From Heliopora coerulea (Eukaryota > Cnidaria > Anthozoa > Scleralcyonacea > Helioporidae), in assembly GCA_030142905.1 (NCBI GenBank), contig JASJOG010000074.1:144001-208000 (forward strand): a stretch of DNA of 64,000 nucleotides. Direction: 5' to 3'. Made by a program: the position numbers and the translations under genes. Below the pieces are notes generated by a model, which did no database searches, was not told the origin of the DNA, and saw only the letters and a program-made list of their open reading frames with translations. Of this stretch, positions 46,401-57,756 are shown piece after piece; the stretch's first letter is position 1; every line of letters begins with the position of its first letter.

Positions 46401-49400
46401 ATTTACACATTTTTTTGAGGCTATTTGCTCCAAAATGTTTTCTGAGCACCCCAAAGGAATTGAACCTATAATATGCACAGATGCAATTCTTATCAGAGGA
46501 TCTGAAAGCTTTTCTAATTGAAAGTCTTTGGATTATGCACATTAACCTAGAAAAAATAACTGCCTTTGATTGTTAGGCTTGTTCATATAACCATATTTCA
46601 GTGTTTTAATCAAATTTATGAATTCAATAACTTTCTGTTTTTGCTAGCATTTAATATTTATAGTTAATGGAGTTTTCTCAAATTTATTAGCGGAATGTCA
46701 TTTTTAAAGTATATTGATGAACTACCATCACTTCAACGGTCTGCAACTGGACCTGTAAGGTTACCTGTAGCTGAGAGATACAAGGTATTTTCTTAAAAAC
46801 TCTTAAAATTTGTTGTTCCTGGCTGAAGTACCCAGTAGATACTCAAAGTTATTTATATTTCCAGGAAATGGGTACAATGATCCTTGGAAAATTAGAATCT
46901 GGAACTATAACGAAAGGGCAAAGTTTAACATTAATGCCCAACAAGGTTTGCATTATTTTGTCATTTACTTTAATTTTGGATTTAGAGTCAGGAAATTTTT
47001 AAGTTACTGACTGCACAATAATGACCAATTACCACGTACCTCATTAGGTTTCTGTAGAAGTTATGTCATTGTATTCAGATGATAATGAAACAACAACTGC
47101 TTGTTGTGGTGAAAATGTCAAGGCAAAGTTAAAAGGTGTTGAGGAAGAAGTAAGTCAAAAATACTTTGCTTTAGGTAGATGCACTCTAAACATTAATATA
47201 ATTATATAAGAGACACAGCAATGATAATATGGGCACATTACTGTTTTTTGTGTTATTTGATTATAGGTCATAATCATTTTGTAACAGATGTAATTTTTTA
47301 TTTAGGATATATCACCAGGTTTTGTACTATGTGAAACGTCATCTGTTTGTCACACTGTGAAGACATTCATTGCCCAGGTACCGAATATACTAAAACTAAC
47401 TTATTTTTATTTAGGAAAAAAGAAATCACAATACTCTTTAACGGATATGGCTTGTCCCCTTGATGAGTAAAATCATTTGGCATTATCCAGAGTAAAATTT
47501 TAGTGCATGCCTTTGTCCCTTACTGGTTTAAAAAAGTTTTATATTAATCCAAGTCAATATTTGATTGCCTTTTCATAAACTTTATCTACATTTTTGTTGG
47601 TTTATTTGGTTTTTTGTTTATTTTATTGGTTTTTTGATAAGGATGAGCCGATTATCAAATTAGTCGATTATTGAATCCGATTAATCGGAGACCGATTAAT
47701 CGGTATATGCCGATTATTGGTTTGTTGCCGGGTTACCAGCCCACGCTCAGTTTTGCAATATTTTACGAGGTTGCTGGGATTGATAGGAGCATATAACATT
47801 TTTCAAATATTTCAGAAATGCGTTTTGGTGATCACTGTGCGGGTTTTGGTTGTTTAAACAATAGAAGATACGCCGAAACAGCAATAGTGCTGCGCACAAA
47901 TGATTTGATTGATTTCAGGATTCATGTTTGTCTGTATTGGCCTCTAATTCATACTTCATACTACAAGAACGATTGAACTCATAGTTTTATAAGTACAACG
48001 CTATGCACTACGCAATTATCGCAAGAAAAAGAGATCTTAATGGCTAAAGGTAATGTTACATAAAGTGATTTTTAACACAACAATGTTGTACTAGAAATAT
48101 GTGTATAACACACACTCGGACACGATTTTTAACATAACTTGCACTTGTTGCGGATTTGTGGCAACATTCTCGTTTGATAACTGCCAAAATTGTCCCCTTT
48201 ATCAATTAATCAATCAATCAATCAAAAATGCTTTATTAAGAAAATTAAGAAAAATTACACGGTATCATTTCATTAAAAGTGCTCTTCCAATGAGCCGTGT
48301 ACTATAATACAATTTAAAAAAACCCCCAAACAAACCTAAAAACAAATACTTAACATATATACACAAACATTCTTCCATTAACGATAACATATTTGTCATA
48401 ATCATTAAACAAATCATTCTTATTATTAAGATATATAACAAATCCCCTACCAACGAGACAGTCCTACCGCCAAAACAGCCCCACTGGTTACTATAAAGAG
48501 TTTCTAAATGTCCGAACGATCGACTTATTTCTCACCATTTCCGGAAGCCCATTCCACAAAACAGCTCCTCCTTGGATCGAGCTGGATACTCACATTTCAT
48601 CGTGTGAAATCAACTATTGTTGTTTTCATCCGTATGAAATTGCGGATTCAGGGCATGCGCTTGCGTCGTTCGTGAAAAAGTTAAAGCACCGATTATTTTG
48701 CCGATTATTAGGAATAATCGGCCGATTACCGATTATTTCAAATTGGCCGATTAATCGGCTTTGCCGATTAATTTCCGATTAATCGGCTCATCCTTAGAAC
48801 TTTTTTGTTGTGTAATTGATTCATAACTAAAATAATGAATTTAAAAATAATTAGAATTACAAAAAATTGCCATGGTACTTGTGTAGATTCGTTTGCATAG
48901 CAATTACAAAATTTCACCCTTAGTTTAAATTGCTTTTTTACTCATGAATTGTGACTTTTTAGCCATTTCTTTTTTACCAATTATCATCTTTTTGTATGGT
49001 AGGTCGTTATTTTGGAACATAAATCCATCATATGTGCTGGTTATAGCTGTGTATTACATATTCATAATGTTGTTGAAGAGGTCACACTTCTGGTAACTTT
49101 TCATTAATGTCTTACTAAATAAATATTCTCTTAATATTGTTTATTAAATAATTTATTTTGAGTGCTTTTACTGATTCATGACGTCTTTCCTCTTTCAGGG
49201 TATTATAGCTTTGATAGATAGAAAAACAGGGAAAAAAAGTCAACAACGACCTAGGTATGTTTCCCATCTGGATTCTGAATGGCTGCTTTTATAAATCCCC
49301 TGTGCGGCCTTAAAGCTTTTTTGCTTCTGCCAGAGTGCCATTGCATGCTGCCACTTGTAGACATAATTCTACCATTGTTTTGTAACCCAGCATATTTTCA

Positions 49401-49428
49401 TTTTCACTGGCCTTTTTGTAACTGTTGT

Positions 49429-49461
<33 letters not shown>

Positions 49462-49510
49462 CGTTGTCGTTGTCGTTGTTGTTGTCGTTGTCGTTGTTGT
49501 TGTCGTTGTC

Positions 49511-49543
<33 letters not shown>

Positions 49544-50256
49544 GTTGTAGGCTACCGTTAGGCAATTTTACTCTGGCCAACGCCAGACGATTTTACTTAT
49601 CAAAGGGAGACGTCTCGGACTGGAAAAGGTTAATATACATGTACTTCTCCTACACATTGCAAACCTGAATGCCTAGAATTTTTACCTGGTTACTATTTGC
49701 TTGTTTTGATTAACATTTCTTTGACGTTGTAATGACTCATCTTTGCTCATCAAAAGTGATTCCCAACTCCCATCATTGTACTTCAGTGTACCATCACATG
49801 ATGTTTAATTTTACTTCGGACTCCCCGTCTGTGGTTTATTGCTGTCAAATTAAACGGACTTTTTTTATTATTGTTTTATCATTTTTCGCATATGTTTATA
49901 CATAAATAGAGGTTCTCACCGCTTCATATCGATTTTCTTGTCGACTTTCAAGATTTGTGAAACAAGATCAGGTATGCATTGCCAAACTTCAGACTGCTGG
50001 CGTAGTGTGCATTGAAACGTTCTCCGAGTTTCCACAAATGGGACGATTTACTCTTAGAGATGAAGGTGATATATCATTACTATCATAATTATTATAATTA
50101 TTATTTACTCTTCGAAATGAAGGTGCTATATCGTTACTATTATTAGTAGTAAATTACATCAAGGTTATATGATTTGTCTTTGCAATATATAATTATAATG
50201 TACTTTTTTAAGGAAAAACCATTGCCATCGGAAAGGTTTTGAAGCTGAAAGAATGA
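37447..50256 (+). CDS. GSPT1: Translation termination GTPase eRF3 (GSPT), 573 aa, 20 exons
   Basis: eRF3 is the GTPase partner of eRF1 in translation termination. Exons: 37447-37621, 38238-38324, 38989-39069, 39511-39642, 39749-39782, 40268-40345, 41279-41324, 43241-43375, 44017-44075, 44823-44918, 45428-45492, 46202-46283, 46691-46784, 46865-46945, 47048-47149, 47306-47377, 49003-49092, 49199-49254, 49953-50065, 50213-50256. Borders are GT/AG and in phase (1722 bases). The N-terminus carries two overlapping PAM2 motifs at about 29-49 ([11 protein letters not shown], then VNAPVFVP) for binding poly(A)-binding protein. GTPase motifs: GHVDAGKST 156-164, DAPGH 233-237, NKMD 295-298. C-terminal beta-barrel blocks include [14 protein letters not shown] and [19 protein letters not shown]. 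The N-terminal extension is shorter than in human GSPT1. AATAAA at 50729 is a candidate poly(A) signal. Several introns hold transposon remnants. Confidence 0.97.
39945..40030 (+). repeat. Palindromic dispersed repeat, copy 5
   Basis: In eRF3 intron 5, with core TATTTTACTCTGGCTAACACC then AGATGATTTTCCTCATCAC and GGGACAAGCCCTGGGC at its end. Confidence 0.7.
41469..43125. mobile_element. Pogo/Tigger-like non-autonomous DNA transposon in eRF3 intron 7
   Basis: The left end CAGTAGAACCTGAGTTTTAC and right end GTAAAACTCGGGCTCTACTG are inverted repeats with a few mismatches. Each is bordered by TA (41467-41468 and 43126-43127), the target duplication of Tc1/mariner and pogo elements; CAGTAGAACCT-type ends are typical of pogo/Tigger families. 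Subterminal GGTCGT/GGTCGC motifs repeat many times (ACAGGTGGTCG and similar). No transposase frame survives. A second element (41641-42500) is nested inside. Confidence 0.75.
41641..42500. mobile_element. Second inverted-repeat element nested in the pogo-like element
   Basis: It begins CCAAGCCTGGATAT at 41641 and ends with the inverted ATATCCAGGCTTGG at 42487-42500. Flanks are TTATGAGTC on the left and TTATGACTG on the right, an imperfect 8-9 base duplication. Near the left end are repeats of GTCCGG/TGTCAC motifs. A short frame near 42020-42150 is rich in Asp and Ser with no known domain. Nesting shows it inserted after the host element. Confidence 0.65.
45858..46078. repeat. Long inverted repeat with stem-GAAA motif, eRF3 intron 11
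   Basis: Left arm 45858-45955 (AATTTTGAGACACGTTCTCT...) is closely complementary to right arm 45985-46078 (...AACGTGTCTCAAAATTAA). The right arm contains CTGTCAAAGACTACAG followed by TTAGATAGTCGAAAGG, in which GACTA pairs with TAGTC directly before GAAA. A similar arrangement is at 61505-61675. Confidence 0.8.
47440..47535 (-). repeat. Palindromic dispersed repeat, copy 6
   Basis: Inverted orientation in eRF3 intron 16: CTTGTCCCCTTGATGAGTAA, AATCATTTGGC, CCAGAGTAAAATTTTAG and TGTCCCTTACTGG. Confidence 0.7.
47639..48795. mobile_element. Inverted-repeat DNA element with CCGATTAATCGG arrays, eRF3 intron 16
   Basis: Ends are AAGGATGAGCCGATTA (47639-47654) and inverted TAATCGGCTCATCCTT (48780-48795). 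The perfect 12-base palindrome CCGATTAATCGG appears twice near the left end and twice near the right end, with further partial copies (CCGATTATT, ACCGATTATT). Such subterminal arrays usually bind a transposase. No transposase frame was seen and no clear target duplication, so it is a degraded non-autonomous copy. The superfamily is undecided; hAT is plausible. Confidence 0.75.
49423..49550 (+). repeat. (GTT)n/(GTC)n triplet microsatellite, eRF3 intron 18
   Basis: GTT triplets with interspersed GTC (TGTTGTCGTTGTCG). The cysteine/arginine-rich frame through it is a by-product. Confidence 0.95.
49560..49625 (+). repeat. Palindromic dispersed repeat, copy 7
   Basis: In eRF3 intron 18 next to the triplet repeat: CAATTTTACTCTGGCCAACG then CCAGACGATTTTACTTATCA and AAGGGAGACGTC. 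Confidence 0.75.
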
Positions 50257-51779
50257 AGAAAGGAATTGAGCTAGAGACAAGCTCGCGAATTAAAATATGC
50301 AGTTGTTGTTGTTGGCTTAAAGCCAATATAGGAATTTATGCACGGTGAATGCTTATGCACATTTTTTGAAAAAAACTCGTATCGTAAGACTTCAGGCTCC
50401 CGGAACCAAAGAAAAGCATTCACTGTTGATACCTCCATAAGTACCGTGCAGGCATCAGGCATATTACTGGAAAATTACTCAGTCTTTACAATTGTGTCAA
50501 CATGAATTGGGGTGTTTTTATGGTCCATGACTACTTCTGGCTGAACAAACTTAAATGTATTAAGTGTACAACTAGCATTTGTTCGGGACGAAGATTAGTT
50601 TTTTTGAGAGTGGTGAAAAAATTTACCCAGTTAGAGAAACAGTACTTGCTCAAGTTTGATGTAAGGTTCAATCAAATTTGGTCTCTATGAAGTGTCATTG
50701 GCGTCCGAAATGGAGTCTATCAGGTGCAAATAAACTTCAACAGCCAGAATCATACATTTGAAGAACCAGCAGGGGACAGCTGCCAAGTTTGACAAGCACT
50801 GTTGCCTTTTCACTTCGAGGAAGTCCTGTGCACTACCATGCCTGGAGTTTCAGACGAGCTTACGTTCGAAAATATCAGTAAAAATTCATGAAAACATCCA
50901 CCTCTGAACTCTTGTATTTGGTGGATGTGGAGTGTATTATCCCGGCCTTTTCCCACTGAGTTTGCAAACAGTGCTGGTTATACTATTTCATATGTTGTGT
51001 CACTGTGTGAGTTTGAAATATATCCCGACCCATGCTAACAAAGTTTTGAGATTCATAAATTTACGACACCGAAATTGCTTAAAATTTGCGGCAAACAAAG
51101 CATCGAGAGCAGTTTCCAATAAAGTGTTTCGGATTGCGTGCTTAGAACCAGAACTGTTTTCCACTCGACATTCCAGGAGTGTTATTCAAGTGCTCAAATA
51201 TGCAGCCGCTGCAGCGCAGGTTTGTTACGTGACGGTCAAGACGGTCAGATCCGCGTCACGAGACAGCTTGGAACGTACTTCGTTCTATTGCTGAGAGCAG
51301 AACATTACTGTTCATGAGTTCCATTCTCTAAGGAGGAGTATTGTCCACTGAGTCAGTGTTAAATATTGCAAATCAAGATAGATAAACAAGTAGGCACAGC
51401 TGAACATTCTCTACTGTATAACGAGCAACGTTAATTCGATACCTTGTTTATTGAAATACGTATGGAAGCTACCTTGGCTTTAGTTCAGTACTCTCTGACT
51501 TCATATTAGTGTTTCTTTATTTGATGTTATTTTTTAATATTCGTCTATCTCCGCTCCAATTAGCCGATCTAGCCTCCTCTGTGGGAACATAAATTCTTTT
51601 AGCATTGTTGCGCAATGACGCTCAAAAGTTAATCTTTTGACAACTACTTGTTTTGGCTGGTTATTTTGGTGAAGATTGTGAAAAGCTGCCGAAGACTCGT
51701 TATTACAGAGTGAGGTACAAAAAGAATTCCGATTGAAACTTCAGCTTTTTCTGTTTCCAGTCTCGGAATTTTTTCGGCT
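50257..51779. other. eRF3 3' UTR and intergenic DNA
   Basis: Begins with the eRF3 3' UTR (AATAAA at 50729). The open frame 50932-51294 has no recognised domain and no clear splice context. No gene was identified before the sphingosine kinase start. Confidence 0.5.
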
Positions 51780-51925
51780 TTTGGTTTCTTTTGGGCGCGT
51801 TTCTTGGAAGGGGGCGTTTATTGGAGGGGGGCGTTTATTAAATATTTTTATGAGTTGAGGGGGTGTTTATTGGAGAGAGAAGCGTTTATCAGATAGTGGG
51901 CGTCTATTGGAATAAATACGGTATG
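51780..51925 (-). mobile_element. Fragment related to the 27708-28212 TIR element
   Basis: Repeated GGGCGTTTATTGGAG-type blocks end in GGAATAAATACGGTA, the inverse of the TACCGTATTTA terminus at 27708. Only one end is present. It lies 134 bases upstream of the sphingosine kinase start codon. Confidence 0.6.
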
Positions 51926-52058
51926 CCAACATTCAATATTTTCTACGTTTCCATGTTGATCATGTGGCCGTGTTGCTGTCCAGGGACATAGGCCTGGTGA
52001 CGAGACGAGCAGCCTGTGCCAGAACATCCGATGACAGATTGACCTTCGTCCCAAAATA

Positions 52059-55000
52059 ATGAACGAAGGAGCACGAGATATTTGTTTCACTGAAGAGTTT
52101 AGACTTGGCCCAAAATATCAAACGGTTTACAAGACAACCTTGACGACAAAGTCCATAATTTATGAAGCAAAAACAGAAAACTTGGCCCGTGAAATATTGC
52201 TACGTGATGTTATTGGAGCGAGAGTATCGCGTGGGTCGACAACAGGTGAAGAAAACTTATTCCACATCCACATCTTCTCCTATCCTCTAAAGAAGAAGAG
52301 GTTCAGAAAAAGTTCAAGGAGATATCGATTGGAACATGTGTTTCGGGTAGCAGCCAGTAAAGAATTTAAGGAAAATGAAACTATAGCAGAGGAATGGGTA
52401 AAGTGTATCCGATGGCTGTTGGCCAGGAGCTACCTGAAGGAAGGACAAGGTTTGTTCCCATTGAATTCTCTCAAGCATGGGAACGCTTAAAATTGTATTT
52501 GTTTCACATTTTTTCTGTATTAAACTCGTGTTTTGCAGTTCTCATGAAACGGTGAAATTTCAAGCGAATTAAGAATGAGATATGTGCAATGTTTCCATAA
52601 TTGCTTATCTCTCGTTTGTATGTTGAGAAATAAAACAAGTGAAGTGATCGATTGCGGGACGGCCTGGTTAGTAGAATCAGAGATTGTTTGGACGTCTATT
52701 AAATTTACGGCAATCCTGTATTTTAGCGTCGGATTGGATTTCCGAAATAAAATAGCGTCGGATTCATTTTACGAAATAAAATAGCGTCGGATTCATTTTA
52801 ATAGCGCTGGATTCATTTTAAAGGGTTAGGGTTTCGGTTTAAGTTAGGTTAGGGTTAAGAGTATATGTTTTAATCCGGCGCTCTTTGTAAAATGAATCCG
52901 ACGCTATTTTATTTCCCAAATCCAATCCGACGCTAAAATACAGGATTGCCAAATTTACTTACAGGTGATCAAAGCTCATACACATGCTGACCTAAACATG
53001 TTGTTTGATTGGTTCAAGACTTAAAGTTTAATATATGAGCACCTGATTGTTGTTGGTAGAAATAGTACACACCAACAGTTAAACCAAATGAATGAAGTCT
53101 GGTTGGCCACGAGACATTTTTATTTTCAAAGAGTTTTTATTTTCGGCTTATCTTTGAATCAATCGGAAATAACTGCAGTTAAAGAAGTTTTTAACATCCC
53201 AATACTTTTGTTCAAGTATTATAATTGAATACACCTTGCACAACCCAGCAAGTATTAAGTAACGTTTACAACTCGCTGTGTTACGTTCAGCTGTACAATC
53301 CAAACACCGATGTGACTCTTAAATAATTCCTGTTAATGTAAATTGTTTCTTCCTGTTGAGTATGCTAATGGCTGGATAAATCCAGAGCCTCTGGGAAAAA
53401 AAACGTCAAATTTATCAATGACTTAGTTCAAGATAATTCTTATTGCCACAAATTGTTCAACCAACATTGCAGTTTTGTTTAATGGTTCCTAGGAATTCAG
53501 GTGTACATTGTTGTCCCACCACTTGGAACCAGGTTGTCATGTGGATGTTGCATGTTCTGCCCAGGAGGGAGCAATAATTACATAGTTTGTTAATCCATTA
53601 AGGGGTGGACATTTCATTCTACTGCATAAAATTGTCTAGCATTAGCCATGAGAAAATTCTATAACACACCCTAGCCCCTTCAATTTTATTAAACTGGTAT
53701 GAAACCATGTGTGTGCTTTGTTGTGTGGTATGTAGACATAGCAGACATCAAGATAATGAAATGTGATGTTTTGTCCTATTCTAAAAGCTGGCACCCTGTT
53801 GTATGAAACAAATACACTTCTTAGCTACTGTTTTCTTACTTCTGCCTACTTCAAGTTTGGTTAGTAGACCTGCTTTATATTGACTATTTGATGATTGATT
53901 TTATCCACATATTGACTTCATTGCTGGTGGTTAATGATCTGATAACATTTCACCACATGTCAAGTCTTTTTTGTTTTGAATTAATGTTCAGTCATTTGAA
54001 GTCATAAGGTGCGTTCCATTGAGGACACATCCTTTTATTTTAGTTAATGCTTGAGTGATGACATTGATATGAAAATACCCTGCATTTAAAACAAGGCACT
54101 TGAATTCCAAGACAGTTGCTGTCAACTCTATTCCTTTTTGCAGAAAAATTCCATTTCCTCACCCAAACTCCTCTTCTGCCAACTTGCATAAATCTCCCAC
54201 TTTTTAATATTTGTGCCATGAAGGATAAGGACTTTGTCTTACTTTCTTTAGTCTTATAGTCCATGAATTTTTAGAACTTGCCGTAAAGACTGAGGACAAA
54301 ATATCTAGATGAGTAGTTTGAGGATGAGCTTCAGTATCAGCTTACCTGTTAATCCTATCTTTTCTTAACTTGCTGAGTATACTTTGGCTAAAGATAGACT
54401 GAACCCAGACATTATGATTGGCTGATTTTTTTACTATTCCAAGTATTTTTGGTGTTGTGCATAGTGATTGACTACAAAAATTAACAACAAGATTGGAGAA
54501 AGAGTTTCCAGACCATGTCCTTTAATTGACTATATTTTAACTTTCTCCCAACCCAACCCCTATTTCCCTTACCCATCATCACATACCATCCTCAAATGAG
54601 TCAAATTAGACATAATGGTCATCTTTAATATGAATTTCTCATTGAGCTAGCATCCCTGCAAGTATCTGTTTGACCATAGACATGTGTAAGGAAAGGAATC
54701 AGGATACAGAATCCTTATTTTGTAATTTCCTTTTTTAGTAAAGGTTCGGTCATATTGTTAATGTAAACACATTCCTTAGATACTGGAGGTTTTCCACCAA
54801 AACAACGGTTTCTTGTGATCATTAATCCCTTTGGAGGCCAAGGACATGCTCTTAAATTGTACAACAGAAATGTAAGACCAATGTTGGATGAAGCTGATGT
54901 AGATTATGAGCTCAAAGTTACAGGTAATGTTGAAATGTGGTTTTTTTTGTGTTTGTAAACATCCTCTGCTTTAAAGTCTGTGTAATTACTTCTTTAAAAA

Positions 55001-56931
55001 ATTTGATGCATTGTTTTATCAAGTTTCTTTTAATCATTACTAAATAGAACATGCTGGTCATGCTAAAGAAATTGCCCTGATGGTGGATGTTTTAAAATTG
55101 GATTGCATCTTGTTCTGTAGTGGAGATGGCCTCATACACGAAGTAAGGTTAAAAAAAAACAAAAAAAAACTTGATTGATAATATAAAAGTAGAGTACTGT
55201 GTGGGTAGTGCATGATATATGGAAAAGGTAAAAGGTTCTGTACTGTCTATAAAAATAAACAATGATCAGTAATTTATACTTAATTTGTGCAAATTAGGCA
55301 CTGTTGGGAAATTGCCAGTTAGGTATGAGAACAAGCCTACAGTCATGATCAACTTTGCTAGTTGCACATTCAGAGGAAATAAGTATTCAGGAATTTACTG
55401 ACCACTCAGGTTTCTGTGGGCAGACTTTGTCATTATGCTGTCTGTATTTTACCAGAAAACGTAATACATGGCAGCAGTTTTTAATTTCCAGTTTGTTTTT
55501 AGCCCATCTTTGGTAAACTTGTTGGAAATAAATTATATAAAAATGGAAGCTGGCATCCTATTTTGATCATCAGGAGCAAAATGAGTTTCCATTAAATTAA
55601 GAGTCAATGGTAATATAATATCTTGTAAACTTACCATTACATATCCTGTCACTGAAGGTTGTTAATGGTTTAATGAGCCGATCAGACTGGAAGGAGGCAA
55701 TAAAGATCCCTCTTGGTCACATCCCTTGTGGCTCTGGAAATGGACTCTGTGCAACTGTTTTGCATTATTCAATGTAAGTTGGAATAGCCTTACACTAGTT
55801 TTACTCTTCATAAGAACATCAGTACCTTCAGCATGGATTTTGGAAGCTGGGAAGAACCTTGAATATTGTAGAAATAAGTGAAGGATCACTTCATTTCTGA
55901 CACTGCCAAAATCTTTGAGGCAAAATATATAGGACATCTGCAGAGTTATTAGATAATTGCTGATTCAGTTCCCACTGGGTATACAGCACAGATTTTGTGT
56001 TCCCTCAAGCTTGCAGTAAATCCAAGCTGACTTGCTCAACTGATGATCAACTGGATGTGCAGTTTTAGTTTTTAATATTTGGTGATGGTTTGTCTCTTTC
56101 AGGGAACCATTTGATGTCACAAGTTCTGTATTTGCCATTCTTCGTGGGGTCCCAGTTCCCTTGGACATTGTGAAAGCTGAAACATCCAAGTCAGAGATAC
56201 ATTATTCTATACTTGGAATAGTGCAAGGACTTGTGGCAGACATTGATATTGAGTCAGAGAAATACCGTTACTTAGGGGACGCCCGGTTTACAATTATGGC
56301 GATGAAGATGATGATGGAGCTGCGGTGTTTCTCTGGGAAAGTGTGGTACCTCCCCCTTGAAGATTATGATTACACAGATATTCAAGTAAGCCAGATACCA
56401 TCATGTTCATGTGGTGTAAAAGAAAGTAAATCACATCAATCAAATGGTGGTAAAACAGTAACAATATGTGATGGGACACCTAAAGAAAAATCTCCAATGT
56501 TTCCAACTCTTAAAAGTGGCATCCCAAACATGCTTTTACCTGACATGCAAGATCCCCTGCCTGATTCATGGAAATGTATCGAAGGAAGTTTTGTTGGCTG
56601 GTCATTTGTCACTTTATCACACATTGGTAAAGATATTCATTTTGTGCCTGGAGCTGAACTGGGTGGTGGAGTTATCTATGGTGCACATATAACAGATGAA
56701 ATTACAAGAAAGGAGGTGATTAATATTTTTAAAAAGGTAAAACTAGGTGAACACGTGAATGTGAATGGCTTTCATGTGATTAAGGCACGTGCGTTCAGGT
56801 TAGAACCATATTCCAGCTCATCCAAGATAATCACCATTGATGGAGAACTTGTGGAATATGGGAAAATTCAAGCGGAAATCTATAAAGGCCTGGGGAGAGT
56901 AAGATGTCTCCAGAGAGCTGACATCCAATGA
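52059..56931 (+). CDS. Sphingosine kinase, 524 aa, 5 exons
   Basis: Phosphorylates sphingosine to sphingosine-1-phosphate. Exons: 52059-52449, 54780-54923, 55048-55142, 55658-55773, 56103-56931; GT/AG borders, phases agree, 1575 bases. Residues 1-130 form a PH-like N-terminal region (TTKSIIYEAK, IFSYPLKKK, AEEWVKCIRWLL). The lipid-kinase (DAGK-type) catalytic domain follows: nucleotide-binding loop NPFGGQGHALKL from 146, catalytic SGDGLIHEVVNGLM from 203 (D205 in the SGDG motif), and PLGHIPCGSGNGLCATV from 228. Substrate-binding C4 is seen in ADIDIESEKYRYLG and ARFTI. C5 is seen in FVPGAELGGGVIY and TIDGELVEYGKIQ near the end. The insert between C4 and C5 is polar and ~70 aa. It is one exon-rich gene that could equally be called SPHK1- or SPHK2-like; invertebrate homologues predate that split. 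Confidence 0.96.
52709..52950. mobile_element. MITE with perfect 8-bp target-site duplication, SPHK intron 1
   Basis: The 242-base element is flanked by AAATTTAC at 52701-52708 and 52951-52958. Terminal inverted repeats start GGCAATCCTGTATTTTAGCG and run ~75 bases with small differences; the unit ATAGCG(T/C)(C/T)GGATTCATTTTA recurs inside the arms. The centre holds a telomere-like run (AGGGTTAGGGTTTCGG, then TTAGGTTAGGGTTAAG). The 8-base duplication fits hAT-type insertion. Confidence 0.9.
53585..53690 (+). repeat. Palindromic dispersed repeat, copy 8 (diverged)
   Basis: Begins AATCCATTAAGGGGTGG, has a core AATTGTCTAGCATTAGCC, and ends with CACCCTAGCCCCTTCAA, in SPHK intron 1. It is more diverged than the other copies. 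Confidence 0.55.
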
Positions 56932-57439
56932 GGGTGAAGGTGCGTGTGATGTTTAATAATTAAATAGACAACTTGGTAAAACCTTGGTGACCTTGCTTTT
57001 AGAGGGATAGATTCTGCCACAGCTTTGAACAATCAATGTTGTCTTCAGTTGATGGTAATACAGTTGTGACAGTGAGAGATTTAAGAACAATTTAAATGTC
57101 ATTTGTTGATATTCAGTCAATTTAAGAAATTCTACAGCATATGTAGAATGACAGGTACAAACCAACAACTTTATTTATTGAAGGTTTTTCAGTACATTAA
57201 AAATTTTACGAAAGCAAGTTCCTGATCATGACTTGAGATAAATCGTAAATTACAGGAAACTGCTTAAAGTTGTAAACAGTTTGAATGGACAAATGAAGCA
57301 GCCAACCAAGGCCAAATAACAATACCCATCCATTTCTGATAGTTTTTTGTTCATAACAGTTTTCCAGGTCTGTGGAATGTATCCTTGGGTGTGTGTTGTG
57401 GTCATTGTGGTGGTGTTGCATTTGTTGTTTTCATGTTGA
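56932..57439. other. Sphingosine kinase 3' flank
   Basis: Probable 3' UTR and intergenic DNA; no gene seen. Confidence 0.55.
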
Positions 57440-57700
57440 GGTTATAGTGTGGTTGTTCATTTGTTGTTGTTGTTGTGGGTAGTGGTGGTGGTTGTTGTTG
57501 TGGTTGGTGGTGATGGTGGTAATGGTGATGGTGGTAATGGTGGTGGTGGTAATGGTGGTGGTGGTAATGGTGGTGGTAATGGTGTAGGTGATGGTGGTGG
57601 TAATGGTGGTGGTAACAGTAATGGTGTTGGTAATGGTAATGATGATGGTGGTAATGGTGGTGGTAATGGTGGTGGTGTGGTTCTGGCTGTGGCTGTTGTT
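57440..57700 (+). repeat. GGT-rich simple repeat (GGTGGTAAT-type)
   Basis: Irregular arrays of GGT, GTT and GGTAAT units. All frames are open and give Gly/Val/Asn on one strand and His/Tyr or Thr/Ile on the other; none is a real gene. Confidence 0.95.
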
Positions 57701-57756
57701 GCTGTTCATGTTGCTGATGTTGCATGAGCTACTTCTTTCATCTTTATTTCGAGATA

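Noticed and set aside
49279..49668. Cysteine/arginine-rich frame
   Set aside because: Runs from the eRF3 exon 18 donor through a GTT/GTC microsatellite in an intron.
57402..57727. His/Tyr-rich, Thr/Ile-rich and Gly/Val-rich frames
   Set aside because: By-products of a GGT/GTT simple repeat, open on both strands.
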